Assembly: GCA_948688495.1 (NCBI GenBank)
Contig: CAPQSW010000001.1
Coordinates: 37,497-101,496 of the forward strand
Source: an uncultured Lachnospiraceae bacterium
Lineage (GTDB): Bacteria > Bacillota > Clostridia > Lachnospirales > Lachnospiraceae
Reading direction: 5' to 3'
DNA: 64,000 bases
This document shows, piece by piece, positions 42,926 to 52,632 of this stretch. The notes beneath the pieces are model-generated. The model was not told where the DNA came from, searched no databases, and saw only the letters and a program-made list of their open reading frames with translations. Numbering within the stretch: the first letter of the stretch is position 1; every line of letters starts with the position of its first letter. A program made the position numbers and the translations under genes.

Positions 42926-45055
42926 TCACATACTCTTACGTTCTGCAATCTCAGCCATCTTCGCTTCATTCAGGCGTGTATCACCTTTAACCCGGGAATA
43001 GGACAGGTAACCGTTCATCCTGTCAATCTTGGTGAGGTTCCTGCTGCCGCATTTCGGACAGACGTCCATCTCCAGCTCCTGATGGCCACAATCGTCACAG
43101 TAGGCAAGCGACAGATTCACTCCCTCATAAAATCCCATCTCCATTGCACGGCGCACCAGCGTCTTTACTGCATCCCTGTTATAGTCAATGGGATATTTAA
43201 CATACTGGATTTTCCCACCGTTGCTCAGTTCCCAGAATCGATACTCCAAATCCTGTTTCTGGATAGGCGTAATGTCCTCCGTTACATGGCAATGGAAGCC
43301 ATTGCTTACGTATTCCCTGTCAGAGACATTCTCCACAATGCCATATTTTTCGCGGAACTGCTTGACCTGCAGACCGCAGAGATTCTCCGCCGGCGTTGCA
43401 TAGATGGCGTAGAGGTTTCCATCTTCCTGTTTATATTCATTAATCTTTTCATTGATATGCTCTAACACTTCAATGGCAAACTGTCCGTCTTCCACCAAAG
43501 ATTTGCCGTTGTATAACTGCTGCAGCTCATTAAATGCCGTAATCCCAAAAGATGCTGTCGCTGCCCTAAGCAAAGGCTTTATCTTGTCATGGATGCCCAG
43601 ATGGCCGCCATAAAATCCACCCTCACAGTAAGCAAGTGGATTCGTACTTGCCCTCATTTCTCCCAGGTAGGCATATGTACGGATATGAAGCTGGCGTATC
43701 AGTTCCAGATAGTAATCCAAAACCTCATAAAAATCCCTGCCCTCCTGCCTGGATTTTGCCAAAATCATGGGTAAATGCAGACTGACTACACCAATATTAA
43801 ATCTTCCGACAAATACGGGATGGTCCTTGTCGTCCGCCGGATTCATGCCGCCTCTCTCATACCAGGGAGATAGAAATGCACGGCACCCCATCGGGCTGAT
43901 AATCTCACCATACCGCTTATACATACTGGCAATGTAACCTTTACCAGTCAGGCTCAGCCAGTCTGGATACATCGTCTTTCTCGAGCATTCAATCCCCGTT
44001 TCAAAGATATCTTCCAATTCTTTTCCCGGTCCATGAAGATTCTCGTCATACAAAAACACCAATTTGGGGAACAATACCGGCTTCTTACACTCTGCCTTGC
44101 CCTGCCCTTTTCTGCGCACATTCAGCATGGCAGCTGAAGCCATCCTTGCAAACCGTCCGGTTCCTGTGCCAAATGTCATCGTAATAAAAGGATAATCCCC
44201 ACGGCTTGACGATACGGAATTAAACTTGTACTCCCATCCCTGAACCCCTTGCTCAAAGTCCCTTTCTATATCCTTAATGGTCTCCTCCTTTGCACGTTCC
44301 TCGCCCAGTCCCAAATCCAGATAACGCTTTTTATATCTCACATAAGACTTCTCTGCATAAGGCTCTAAGATTTTCTCCACACTCGGCACAGTAAATCCGC
44401 CATACTGCTGGCTTGCAGCGCTCAATACAATGTCCCCTATGACATCAAAAGCAACATCAAGCGTTTTGGGCTCATTATACCACAGATTCCCCATCTCAAA
44501 ACCGCCGCGCAGCACATTTTCTACATCAAACAGACAGCAATTCATAGTATCACGCCTTGCCGACATATCATGCACATATATGTATCCGTCCCTGCATGCC
44601 TGAATCTCCTCTGTCGTCATAAAAAATTTCTGGTACAACTCTTTATTCAATTGATTAAAAATGAGACTCCGCTTGGTAGACACAAGTGCACTGTCCGTAT
44701 TGGAATTCTCCTTATCCCCGATATACATAATCGACTGGCTTTTCTTATAAACCTCGTCTAACATCTGCACAAAATCCTGTTTGTAATTGCGGTAATCGCG
44801 GTAACTTTTTGCTACCTCAGGATTGACTTTCTCCAGGGCCCCCTCCACAATATTATGCATCTGGGCAATCTTAATCTCACGAAGCCCCATAGAATCTACT
44901 TTTTCCTCAACAAACTGACAGATAAACTTCAGTTCCTCATCTGTGAACTTAATCAGCGCGCGATACGCAGACTTATTCACTGCGACAACCACCTTCTGTA
45001 CGTCAAATTCTTCCTTTGTTCCATCCTTTTTGATGACTTTACAATCTTTGTTCAC
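42926..45055 (-). CDS. nrdD: Anaerobic ribonucleoside-triphosphate reductase NrdD
   Basis: Reduces ribonucleoside triphosphates to deoxy forms without oxygen, using a glycyl radical and formate. The protein has an N-terminal ATP-cone (VIKKDGTKEEFDVQKVVVAV), the ten-stranded barrel, a C-terminal zinc site CDDCGHQELEMDVCPKCG and the glycyl-radical loop DRMNGYLSYSRV. I choose the GTG at 45053-45055 (about 709 residues) because GAGGAG is 9 bases upstream and it starts just beyond the response-regulator stop at 45090; an in-frame upstream ATG would overlap that gene by about 50 bp. Confidence 0.95.
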   Translation of the reverse strand: MNKDCKVIKKDGTKEEFDVQKVVVAVNKSAYRALIKFTDEELKFICQFVEEKVDSMGLREIKIAQMHNIVEGALEKVNPEVAKSYRDYRNYKQDFVQMLDEVYKKSQSIMYIGDKENSNTDSALVSTKRSLIFNQLNKELYQKFFMTTEEIQACRDGYIYVHDMSARRDTMNCCLFDVENVLRGGFEMGNLWYNEPKTLDVAFDVIGDIVLSAASQQYGGFTVPSVEKILEPYAEKSYVRYKKRYLDLGLGEERAKEETIKDIERDFEQGVQGWEYKFNSVSSSRGDYPFITMTFGTGTGRFARMASAAMLNVRRKGQGKAECKKPVLFPKLVFLYDENLHGPGKELEDIFETGIECSRKTMYPDWLSLTGKGYIASMYKRYGEIISPMGCRAFLSPWYERGGMNPADDKDHPVFVGRFNIGVVSLHLPMILAKSRQEGRDFYEVLDYYLELIRQLHIRTYAYLGEMRASTNPLAYCEGGFYGGHLGIHDKIKPLLRAATASFGITAFNELQQLYNGKSLVEDGQFAIEVLEHINEKINEYKQEDGNLYAIYATPAENLCGLQVKQFREKYGIVENVSDREYVSNGFHCHVTEDITPIQKQDLEYRFWELSNGGKIQYVKYPIDYNRDAVKTLVRRAMEMGFYEGVNLSLAYCDDCGHQELEMDVCPKCGSRNLTKIDRMNGYLSYSRVKGDTRLNEAKMAEIAERKSM

Positions 45056-45089
45056 GTTCTCCTGCTCCTCTTTATTTGTTTTTAAACGG

Positions 45090-45542
45090 TTAGTTCCTCC
45101 CCGTCTGTTCCATTTCCAAGAGGCTGCGCGCTCCATCCGCAACCCTTTGCGACAGCGGTTCCCCAGATATTTTCTTTAGGGCGGCGTCAACCCGTCCGCT
45201 CAACTCCTGTTTTTTAAACGGTTTTAACACATAATCATAAATTTTATACTTCGAACTTTGAAGGACCATCTGCTTATCTGCATTTGATGTAAGCATAATT
45301 ACCGGAATATCCTGGCATTCCTTAATCTCGCGGATTTCCTTGAGTGTCTCAATGCCATCCTTAATCGCCATCTGAATATCCAAAAGAATCAAATCTGGCT
45401 TCTGAGGCTCTTTTTTTAGATACTGTAACGCACGAACGCCGGAATTCAGTGGAATAACTTCGTAATCTCCCTCCAGTTCCTGCTCAATCGTCGCAAGACT
45501 GATACTATTATCATCCACCGCCAATATTTGTTTCTTACCCAT
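45090..45542 (-). CDS. Response regulator receiver protein (CheY-like)
   Basis: A 150-residue single receiver domain with no output domain. The acidic pocket (AVDDNSISL), phospho-acceptor Asp (LILLDIQMAIKDGIETL, Asp near residue 55), the Thr/Ser (MLTSNAD) and the Lys (VLKPFKKQEL) are all present. A short Ser/Arg-rich tail follows. It starts 3 bp after the hybrid kinase stop. It may be a phosphate shuttle or sink for that kinase. Confidence 0.92.
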   Translation of the reverse strand: MGKKQILAVDDNSISLATIEQELEGDYEVIPLNSGVRALQYLKKEPQKPDLILLDIQMAIKDGIETLKEIREIKECQDIPVIMLTSNADKQMVLQSSKYKIYDYVLKPFKKQELSGRVDAALKKISGEPLSQRVADGARSLLEMEQTGRN

Positions 45543-45545
45543 TTG

Positions 45546-48419
45546 TTACAAATCCTCCTTTTCTATTTGTTCTATTAATTTTCCAAGCAACTGCTCCGCC
45601 GCATCATCCTCATACAGCCTGAGCTGTTCCTTAATTTCCATAAGCTTTTGTTTTACCTCATTGGAAAGACAATACTGCAAAATATTCTCTATTTTGGCTG
45701 CGCACTGCTTCGCACGGAAATGTTCCAGGCTCTTTAGCGCCTCCCTGATTTCCTGTAACAGAACTGTTTTTTCTACCTGGTTTCCACTCTCGCATCCCCT
45801 TTCCTCTGATCCACCATCTTTTGCCAAAAACTCTCTGATATGTCCAATCTGTTCTTCATATTCTTCCAAAAGCTGCTCCACATGGCTGTCAACGAATGTC
45901 CTGTCCCCCCTGGCAGCTGCCCCTTCCTGCTCCCTGGCAGTCTTTGAGAGCTTCATGGCACCTATATTGGCAGAAGCGCTCTTTAGCGCATGAACCTCTA
46001 TGCCATACGTTTTATAATCGCCCTTTTCCCACAATTCACGCAAAAATACGAGCTTGCGTTTTCCATCCAGGCAATAGAGGTCTAACAACGACCGGTAATC
46101 CTCAACACTTCCTGAATAACGCTCCACCAGCTCATCCGTATCAATTCCTTCAATAAAAATATCTTTAAACTCCACATTTCTTGCTTGTCCCGGTGCCACA
46201 CCCGCTGCACTCCTTCCGCCTGCATTCCTCTTTTCCTCAGGAATCCACTTCCGCAGAATTTTATGCAGCATTTTTCTGTCTATTGGTTTGGCAATAAAAT
46301 CCTGAAATCCATTGGTAAGAAACATTTCCCTGACGTCTCCCACAACATTAGCAGTCAGGGCGATGACCACCGGTTTCGTACCATTTTCACCGCACTCTGT
46401 CCGAATAATTTGTACTGTCTCTATTCCATCCATCTTGGGCATCATGTGATCCATAAAAATAATATCATATAGCTTCTGATGGACAAACTCTATGGCCTCC
46501 CTGCCGCTGCCGGCCTCATCTATTTCAAATCCATAGGACTGCAGGAAAATCCTCGCTACTTTCCTGTTAATCACATTATCGTCCACTACCAGTACACGAT
46601 ACCCTTCCACTGTAAACGGCTCTAATTTGTCTTCTCTGATGACATCCGCCTCTGGGACCTCCATAAGCGGTCTTCTATCCATGATTCGCTGTGGAATCTT
46701 CACAGTAAAAACTGTTCCCTCACTGTAAACGCTGTCAACCTCAATGGTCCCTTCCATCAATTCCACCAGGTGCTTTGTGATGGAAAGCCCCAACCCGGTT
46801 CCTTCCACACTGCGGTTTCTTTTAGAATCAACCTGCCTGAAATTTTCAAATATCTTCTCCAGGTCTTCTTTGCGGATACCACATCCTGTATCCTCTATCC
46901 GAAATGACAGGCATTCCATATCGTCTGCCTCTCCCGGCACGCCGGCAACTGAAACCCTGACATATCCCTCCTTTGTAAATTTGAGGGCATTGTTTATAAT
47001 ATTTATCAGAATCTGCTTAATCCTGCCCTCATCTCCCTGATAACGGCAGGGAATAGACATGTCAAATTCACTCTGCAGCCTCAGTCCACGCCGTGAAGCC
47101 ATTATATCCAGCATATTCAGCACTCCGTTAACAAGCGTTTTCACATGGTATTCCGTCATCACCAGTTCCATCTTGCCCGCTTCCACTTTGGACAAATCAA
47201 GAATATCGTTGATCAACATCAAAAGATTATTGGAAGATGACTTGATATCACGGGCATACTCGTATACCTTACGCCCCCTGCTCTCGTCCATAATGACATC
47301 GCTCAGTCCCACAATCGCGTTCATAGGCGTGCGTATCTCATGGGACATATTCGCGAGAAACGCGCTTTTGGCAATATTCGCCTGCTCCGCCTGTTCCCGC
47401 ACACGTTTAATTTCTTCAATATAATTCCTTGTCTCTGTTATATCCAAAATTAAAAGGACATACCCCCTGTTTCTTCCAAACCTATCTGGAATCTGCTCTA
47501 CATGTCCCTGATAAAACGATTGATTGATACAAAAATCTTCCCTCGCATCCCCATCCAACATATCCTGCGGAAATCCTCTGAGTTCCCGAATTTTCCTTCC
47601 CAACATACGGCTGCACAAATCGGGAAAAATACCTGTTGCTGCAGGATTGTAGCTGACAATCCTTTTCTGCTCATCCAATGCAATCACACCATCGCTCATG
47701 CTGTTAAGCAAAATCCCAGCAGCCAGCCCTCCAAAATCATAAACCTTTCTGCCCCAAATCAGAATTACCACAATTGATAAAATGACACCCAGCGTGGCAG
47801 GCGTCGGATCATATATGTAAGTCAGCTTCATACTGTAAGAAATAAGCGCCACTACAGGCAGAAAAGAGAGTATCAGAATCAGCCTGTACTTCCGCTCCGC
47901 AGCATACTCCGGATGCTTCACACAGGCTCGAATCAGCACATAGATAGATAAGGCATAGGGCAGACCCATACCGCACAACAGAAAAACCCAGTATCCCCAT
48001 CCATAACTCAATGTCAGATAGCCGTGCCCGTCCGCAGTCACGCTCCATCTAATCTGACGATAGTAAATATTATGTACGTCACAGGTAAACACCAGTCCCA
48101 AAATAAATATGTCTACGATCTTTAAAAAATTCAGCATCAGCAATGGCTTTTTCTTGTAACAGTAACTGAACATAAAATAGCAATAGCTGATTGGAACTGT
48201 GAGGGAACCCAGATACTGCATCTTAACGGCTACAATGGCAGCATCCATCCCGGCTGCCGTCAACTCCAACAGATACCCAGCGTTCTGCACCAGTGAACCC
48301 AACAAAAAATACTGCATGAGCTTCTGCTCACTTGAGCCGTCCTCCTTGAGCAGAAGCAGCAACGCAATAACAATCATGCCGATTGCAAATATCCCCAGCC
48401 CTAAAAACGCTATGTCCAT
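45546..48419 (-). CDS. Hybrid sensor histidine kinase, 7TM-PAS-HisKA-HATPase-REC-HPt
   Basis: A 957-residue membrane sensor. The N-terminus has about seven membrane segments (1-225, HisKA_7TM type). A PAS-like segment (SDGVIALDEQKRIVSYN) and a coiled linker follow, then the H-box FLANMSHEIRTPMNAIVG (phospho-His), the N-box IINNALKFT and the G-box DTGCGI...GTGLGLSITKHLV. Next is a receiver domain (VLVVDDNVINRK, IIFMDHMMPKMDGIET, phospho-Asp) and a C-terminal HPt domain (VHALKSASANIGA). Phosphate can therefore pass His-Asp-His within one chain and then to the next gene's receiver. The signal is unknown. Confidence 0.93.
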   Translation of the reverse strand: MDIAFLGLGIFAIGMIVIALLLLLKEDGSSEQKLMQYFLLGSLVQNAGYLLELTAAGMDAAIVAVKMQYLGSLTVPISYCYFMFSYCYKKKPLLMLNFLKIVDIFILGLVFTCDVHNIYYRQIRWSVTADGHGYLTLSYGWGYWVFLLCGMGLPYALSIYVLIRACVKHPEYAAERKYRLILILSFLPVVALISYSMKLTYIYDPTPATLGVILSIVVILIWGRKVYDFGGLAAGILLNSMSDGVIALDEQKRIVSYNPAATGIFPDLCSRMLGRKIRELRGFPQDMLDGDAREDFCINQSFYQGHVEQIPDRFGRNRGYVLLILDITETRNYIEEIKRVREQAEQANIAKSAFLANMSHEIRTPMNAIVGLSDVIMDESRGRKVYEYARDIKSSSNNLLMLINDILDLSKVEAGKMELVMTEYHVKTLVNGVLNMLDIMASRRGLRLQSEFDMSIPCRYQGDEGRIKQILINIINNALKFTKEGYVRVSVAGVPGEADDMECLSFRIEDTGCGIRKEDLEKIFENFRQVDSKRNRSVEGTGLGLSITKHLVELMEGTIEVDSVYSEGTVFTVKIPQRIMDRRPLMEVPEADVIREDKLEPFTVEGYRVLVVDDNVINRKVARIFLQSYGFEIDEAGSGREAIEFVHQKLYDIIFMDHMMPKMDGIETVQIIRTECGENGTKPVVIALTANVVGDVREMFLTNGFQDFIAKPIDRKMLHKILRKWIPEEKRNAGGRSAAGVAPGQARNVEFKDIFIEGIDTDELVERYSGSVEDYRSLLDLYCLDGKRKLVFLRELWEKGDYKTYGIEVHALKSASANIGAMKLSKTAREQEGAAARGDRTFVDSHVEQLLEEYEEQIGHIREFLAKDGGSEERGCESGNQVEKTVLLQEIREALKSLEHFRAKQCAAKIENILQYCLSNEVKQKLMEIKEQLRLYEDDAAEQLLGKLIEQIEKEDL

Positions 48420-48533
48420 AACCCAACATCACCCCACAGAGATAAATTTACTTTGGATTTACAAGCCATTCTTATGGTATCAGCTATTTTCGTCTTTGTC
48501 TACACCCTTTACCATTATTTCTTTATTTTAATA

Positions 48534-50387
48534 TTACGCCACATCGAACTGGGAATTATACAGTTCTGCATAGAACCCGCCCTCTGCCAGCAGCGTTTTG
48601 TGATCTCCCTGCTCAATAATATCCCCATCCCTCATCACCAGGATCAAATCTGCATCCTTAATTGTGGAAAGACGGTGGGCAATCACAAAACTCGTTCTTC
48701 CTTTCATAAGGTTATTCATCGCCTTTTGTATCCGTTCCTCAGTTCTTGTATCTACAGAAGAAGTCGCCTCATCCAAAATTAGAATTGGATTGTCTGCAAG
48801 GATAGCCCTGGCAATTGTCAACAGCTGTTTCTGTCCCTGCGATACATTGCTGGCGTCCTCATTAAGCTCCATCTGGTAACCGCCGGGCAGTGTGGAGATG
48901 AAACGGTGGGCATGGGCCGCTTTTGCCGCCGCAATGACCTCCTCATCCGTTGCGTCCAGCCTGCCATAACGGATATTTTCCATGATAGTCCCCTTGAACA
49001 GCCAGGTATCCTGTAATACCATACCAAAATTTTCCCTGAGCTTACTACGGTCAAATTGCCGCAAATCGTTACCATCCACGCGGATACTGCCTCCAAGCAC
49101 ATCGTAAAAACGCATCAGCAGTTTTACCATCGTCGTCTTTCCTGCCCCGGTAGGGCCCACAATCGCCACCATCTGCCCTGGCTTTACCTCACAGTTAAAA
49201 TCATGAATAATAATCTTCTCTTTCTCATAGCCAAACTTCACATGTTCAAAAGATACACTTCCCTCCATTTTTGCAATTTCTGCCGGCTGCTCTACAGGTG
49301 TTTCTTCTTCCTCCTCCAAAAATTCAAAGACACGCTCTGCCGCAGCCGCGGTTGCCTGCAGCATATTTGATACCTGAGCCACCTGCGCGATGGGCTGGGT
49401 AAACTGGCGTACATACTGGATGAAGGACTGAATTTCCCCTACTTCTATTACGCTGCGGATGGCAAGCATACCGCCCACAACCGCCACTGCCACATATCCA
49501 AGATTTCCCACAAAACTCATAATCGGCTGCATCATACCGGATAAGAACTGGGATTTCCATGCGGACTGGAATAGAACATGATTCGTTCCATCAAATTCCT
49601 CCTGCACATCTTCTTCTTTATTAAAAGCTTTCACAATATTATGGCCGCTGTATACTTCTTCGATCTGACCATTGATCCTGCCCAGGTATTCCTGCTGCGC
49701 CACAAAATATTTCTGGGAAAATTTCACCACAATAGCAATCAGCATACCGGACACCGGCAGGATTACAAGGGCAATCAGTGTCATTGCAGGACTGATACTG
49801 AGCATCATCAAAAGAATCCCGATCAATGTGGTAACTGAGGTAATCAACTGCGTAATACTTTGGTTTAAGCCCTGCCCCAGAGTATCGACATCATTGGTAA
49901 TTCTCGAAAGCACCTCTCCAACGGTCCTGGACTCAAAATATTTCATTGGCATGCGGTTGATCTTTGTTGAAATATCTTCGCGGAAACGAAAACATATCTT
50001 CTGGGTAATTCCAGTCATAATATAGCTCTGGATAAAAGAACAGAATGCGCTAAATAAATAAATTGCCAGAAGAAACAATAAAATCTCACCAATCCTGCCA
50101 AAGTCGATTGCACCATTGCCTGATACCTTGGCCACCAGCCCTTTGAAAAGCTCTGTGGTTGCATTTCCTAGTATCTTAGGGCCTGTAATGGCAAACACCG
50201 TAGAAGCCACTGCGAAAATCAACACGGTAAAGACACCCATTTTATATCTTCCCATATATTGCAACAGCTTTCTGGCCGTTCCCTTAAAATTCTTCGCTTT
50301 CTCTCCCGGCATCATTCCTCCGGGACCATGCCCTGGACCATGCCCGTGACCCCGCCCCATTTTTGCTGGTCTTCTATGTTCACTCAT
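48534..50387 (-). CDS. ABC exporter half, catalytically complete partner
   Basis: A 617-residue membrane-spanning ABC half-transporter with an N-terminal Gly/His/Pro-rich tail (residues 5-30), six membrane helices and a C-terminal ATPase. Walker A GPTGAGKTT, Q-loop and Walker B ILILDEATSSVD with the catalytic Glu are intact, as is the switch His (IAHRLSTI). Its signature motif is NVSQGQK rather than LSGGQ. With the overlapping upstream half it forms an asymmetric heterodimer. Such exporters move drugs, lipids or peptides; the substrate is unknown. Its start overlaps the partner's stop by 4 bp (ATGA). Confidence 0.93.
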   Translation of the reverse strand: MSEHRRPAKMGRGHGHGPGHGPGGMMPGEKAKNFKGTARKLLQYMGRYKMGVFTVLIFAVASTVFAITGPKILGNATTELFKGLVAKVSGNGAIDFGRIGEILLFLLAIYLFSAFCSFIQSYIMTGITQKICFRFREDISTKINRMPMKYFESRTVGEVLSRITNDVDTLGQGLNQSITQLITSVTTLIGILLMMLSISPAMTLIALVILPVSGMLIAIVVKFSQKYFVAQQEYLGRINGQIEEVYSGHNIVKAFNKEEDVQEEFDGTNHVLFQSAWKSQFLSGMMQPIMSFVGNLGYVAVAVVGGMLAIRSVIEVGEIQSFIQYVRQFTQPIAQVAQVSNMLQATAAAAERVFEFLEEEEETPVEQPAEIAKMEGSVSFEHVKFGYEKEKIIIHDFNCEVKPGQMVAIVGPTGAGKTTMVKLLMRFYDVLGGSIRVDGNDLRQFDRSKLRENFGMVLQDTWLFKGTIMENIRYGRLDATDEEVIAAAKAAHAHRFISTLPGGYQMELNEDASNVSQGQKQLLTIARAILADNPILILDEATSSVDTRTEERIQKAMNNLMKGRTSFVIAHRLSTIKDADLILVMRDGDIIEQGDHKTLLAEGGFYAELYNSQFDVA

Positions 50388-52540
50388 CGGCTGACACCTC
50401 CTTGATTTGCAAGCTCCTGTTCCGAAAGCTGGGATCTTGCAATTTCCTGATAAGTCTCACAGCTTTCCATCAGTTCCTGATGCGTCCCCATGCCTGAAAC
50501 TGTACCATCTTCCAGAACAATAATCTGATCTGCATGCAGGATAGTGCTAATCCGCTGCGCCACAATAATGACAGATGCATCCTTTGTCTTCTCTCCCAAA
50601 GCTTTCCTGAGTGTTACATCCGTTTTATAGTCCAATGCAGAAAAGCTGTCGTCAAAAAGGTATACTTTCGGATCTTTGGCAATTGCCCTGGCAATGGAAA
50701 GCCTCTGCTTCTGCCCGCCAGATACATTTGTACCCCCTTGGGCAATTGGACTGTCAAACTGTTCTTCCTTATCTAAAATAAATTCCTGCGCCTGGGCAAT
50801 CCTCGCTGCCTCCTCAACCTGCTCCTGTGTAACCCCTCCCGCAAATCCGATATTGGAAGCAATTGTTCCTGAAAACAGCACTCCCTTCTGTGGAACATAG
50901 CCGATAAGGTCACGAAGATTCCTCTGGCTCATCATTCGGATATCCACACCGTCCATGGTAATCCTTCCCTCTGTGACATCATAAAATCTGGGTATGAGAT
51001 TCAGCACTGTAGATTTTCCACATCCGGTACTTCCGATAATCGCTGTCGTCTGTCCCGGCTTTGCCCGGAAAGAAATATGGCTGACCGCATCTTCGTCTGC
51101 TCCGGGATAACGGAAGGAAACATCCTCAAACACCACTTCCCCATGCCAGTTTGCCTTGCTGTCGTCCATAGGTTCTTTGGGGTCTAAGATTGTACCATCT
51201 GTGCGAATTACTTCCTCTATACGCTCTGCTGCAACACCTGCCCGCGGAAGCATAACAGATACCATTGTAATCATCAGAAACGCCATGACAATCTGCATGG
51301 TATAAGTAATAAATGCCATCATATCCCCCACCTGAAGATTGCCAAGGTCCACACCCTTGGCACCGAACCAGACAATCATCACCGTAATGCAGTTCATAAT
51401 CAACATCATTGCCGGCATCATCATAGACATTACCCTGCTGGTAAAAAGCTGTGTTTTCATCAGATTTCTATTTGCATCTGCAAAACGTTCCTCCTCAAAC
51501 TTCTCCCGGGAAAACGCCCGGATAACTGGTATTCCCGTTAAAATCTCCCGGGAAACAAGATTCAAACGGTCCACCAGCGTCTGCATTTTCTTAAATTTTG
51601 GCATGGTAACCGCCATCAGCCCGCCTACCAGCAATATAATACTTCCTACAGCAATACCAATAATCCAGCCCATTCCTGTCTTGGTGCCGGAAACTTTTAT
51701 TACACCCCCAATACCGATAATCGGCGCATACAAAACCATGCGCAGGAGTATCACCGATACCATCTGTACCTGCTGGATATCGTTGGTGCTCCTGGTTATC
51801 AGAGACGCCGTAGAAAACTGCTCTATCTCATTACTGGAAAACTGCACAACCTTTTGAAATACCCTGCCTCTTAATGTCATTCCAATCTTTGCGGAAGTCC
51901 TGGAAGCAAAGAATCCCACAAGAATAGAGGCAAGCATCATGATAATTGATATGGCTAACATTTTTCCACCAGTGCGCATCATATAACGGTTCTGGTAATC
52001 AACCATATCATAACCCAGCGCTTCGTATTCTTTCCTGACCATAAGCCGCGCCCGCTGGGAGACCATGGACTCACTGCCATCCCCCATTTTCGCCTGTACA
52101 GCTTCCTTCGCCTGCTGCATCGATTCCCCTGTGATCTGCCCGCTGTCCAATAAAGTCCTCAGCTCACTGATTTCCATGCCTGTCTCCTCAGTCATGACAG
52201 ACATGACCACCATAGGCATGCCAAGTATTTCCTCTAATGCTTCCATCTTATGTTTATCCAGGTTGTTCAGAACAAATATGCCATTGTCCTGTTCCTGATA
52301 AGACTCCTGAAGCTTTGACGCATCCCTTTCTGACAGGAACAGGCACAGGCCCTCCAATGTCTCTTTTCGTATCTTTTGTGGAACAGCATATTCAATTCCG
52401 CTTTGCTGGATTCCTATATCCACAATATCAGACATATACTGGGGAAGCGATAAATCACAGAATGCCTGAACAACCAACAGCAAAAATATAGCAAATACTG
52501 ACGCCTTGTGTTCACCTAGATATTTTATTATCTTTCCCAT
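50384..52540 (-). CDS. ABC exporter half with degenerate ATP site and large outer insert
   Basis: A 718-residue ABC half-transporter. Between the first and second membrane helices there is an insert of about 140 residues (about 45-190, rich in Glu, Gln and Met), as seen in BmrD/YheH-type subunits. The ATPase has a good Walker A (GSTGCGKST) and signature (NVSGGQKQ). The Walker B ends VYLFDDSFSALD with Asp in place of the catalytic Glu, and the switch is AQRIST with Gln in place of His. So its own Walker side cannot hydrolyse well, while its signature completes the partner's active site. It has its own promoter at 52572-52600. Confidence 0.94.
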   Translation of the reverse strand: MGKIIKYLGEHKASVFAIFLLLVVQAFCDLSLPQYMSDIVDIGIQQSGIEYAVPQKIRKETLEGLCLFLSERDASKLQESYQEQDNGIFVLNNLDKHKMEALEEILGMPMVVMSVMTEETGMEISELRTLLDSGQITGESMQQAKEAVQAKMGDGSESMVSQRARLMVRKEYEALGYDMVDYQNRYMMRTGGKMLAISIIMMLASILVGFFASRTSAKIGMTLRGRVFQKVVQFSSNEIEQFSTASLITRSTNDIQQVQMVSVILLRMVLYAPIIGIGGVIKVSGTKTGMGWIIGIAVGSIILLVGGLMAVTMPKFKKMQTLVDRLNLVSREILTGIPVIRAFSREKFEEERFADANRNLMKTQLFTSRVMSMMMPAMMLIMNCITVMIVWFGAKGVDLGNLQVGDMMAFITYTMQIVMAFLMITMVSVMLPRAGVAAERIEEVIRTDGTILDPKEPMDDSKANWHGEVVFEDVSFRYPGADEDAVSHISFRAKPGQTTAIIGSTGCGKSTVLNLIPRFYDVTEGRITMDGVDIRMMSQRNLRDLIGYVPQKGVLFSGTIASNIGFAGGVTQEQVEEAARIAQAQEFILDKEEQFDSPIAQGGTNVSGGQKQRLSIARAIAKDPKVYLFDDSFSALDYKTDVTLRKALGEKTKDASVIIVAQRISTILHADQIIVLEDGTVSGMGTHQELMESCETYQEIARSQLSEQELANQGGVSR

Positions 52541-52571
52541 ATCTTCCTCTCTTTTCTATCGTTTTCCGTTC

Positions 52572-52600
52572 ATGCTATTCTTTTTTCCAGTATTTGTCAA
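52572..52600 (-). promoter_or_regulatory. Promoter of the ABC exporter pair
   Basis: Minus strand TTGACA (52600-52595), 17 bp, TAGCAT (52577-52572), 32 bp before the start of the larger subunit. No drug-sensing regulator gene is adjacent. Confidence 0.8.
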
Positions 52601-52632
52601 TATTGCAAATCTTAAACATTCTAAAAATTTTA

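Noticed and set aside
45056..45142. Longer NrdD start at an upstream in-frame ATG
   Set aside because: It would overlap the response-regulator gene by about 50 bp and adds a Trp/Arg-rich stretch unlike NrdD; the GTG at 45055 has a good ribosome binding site.
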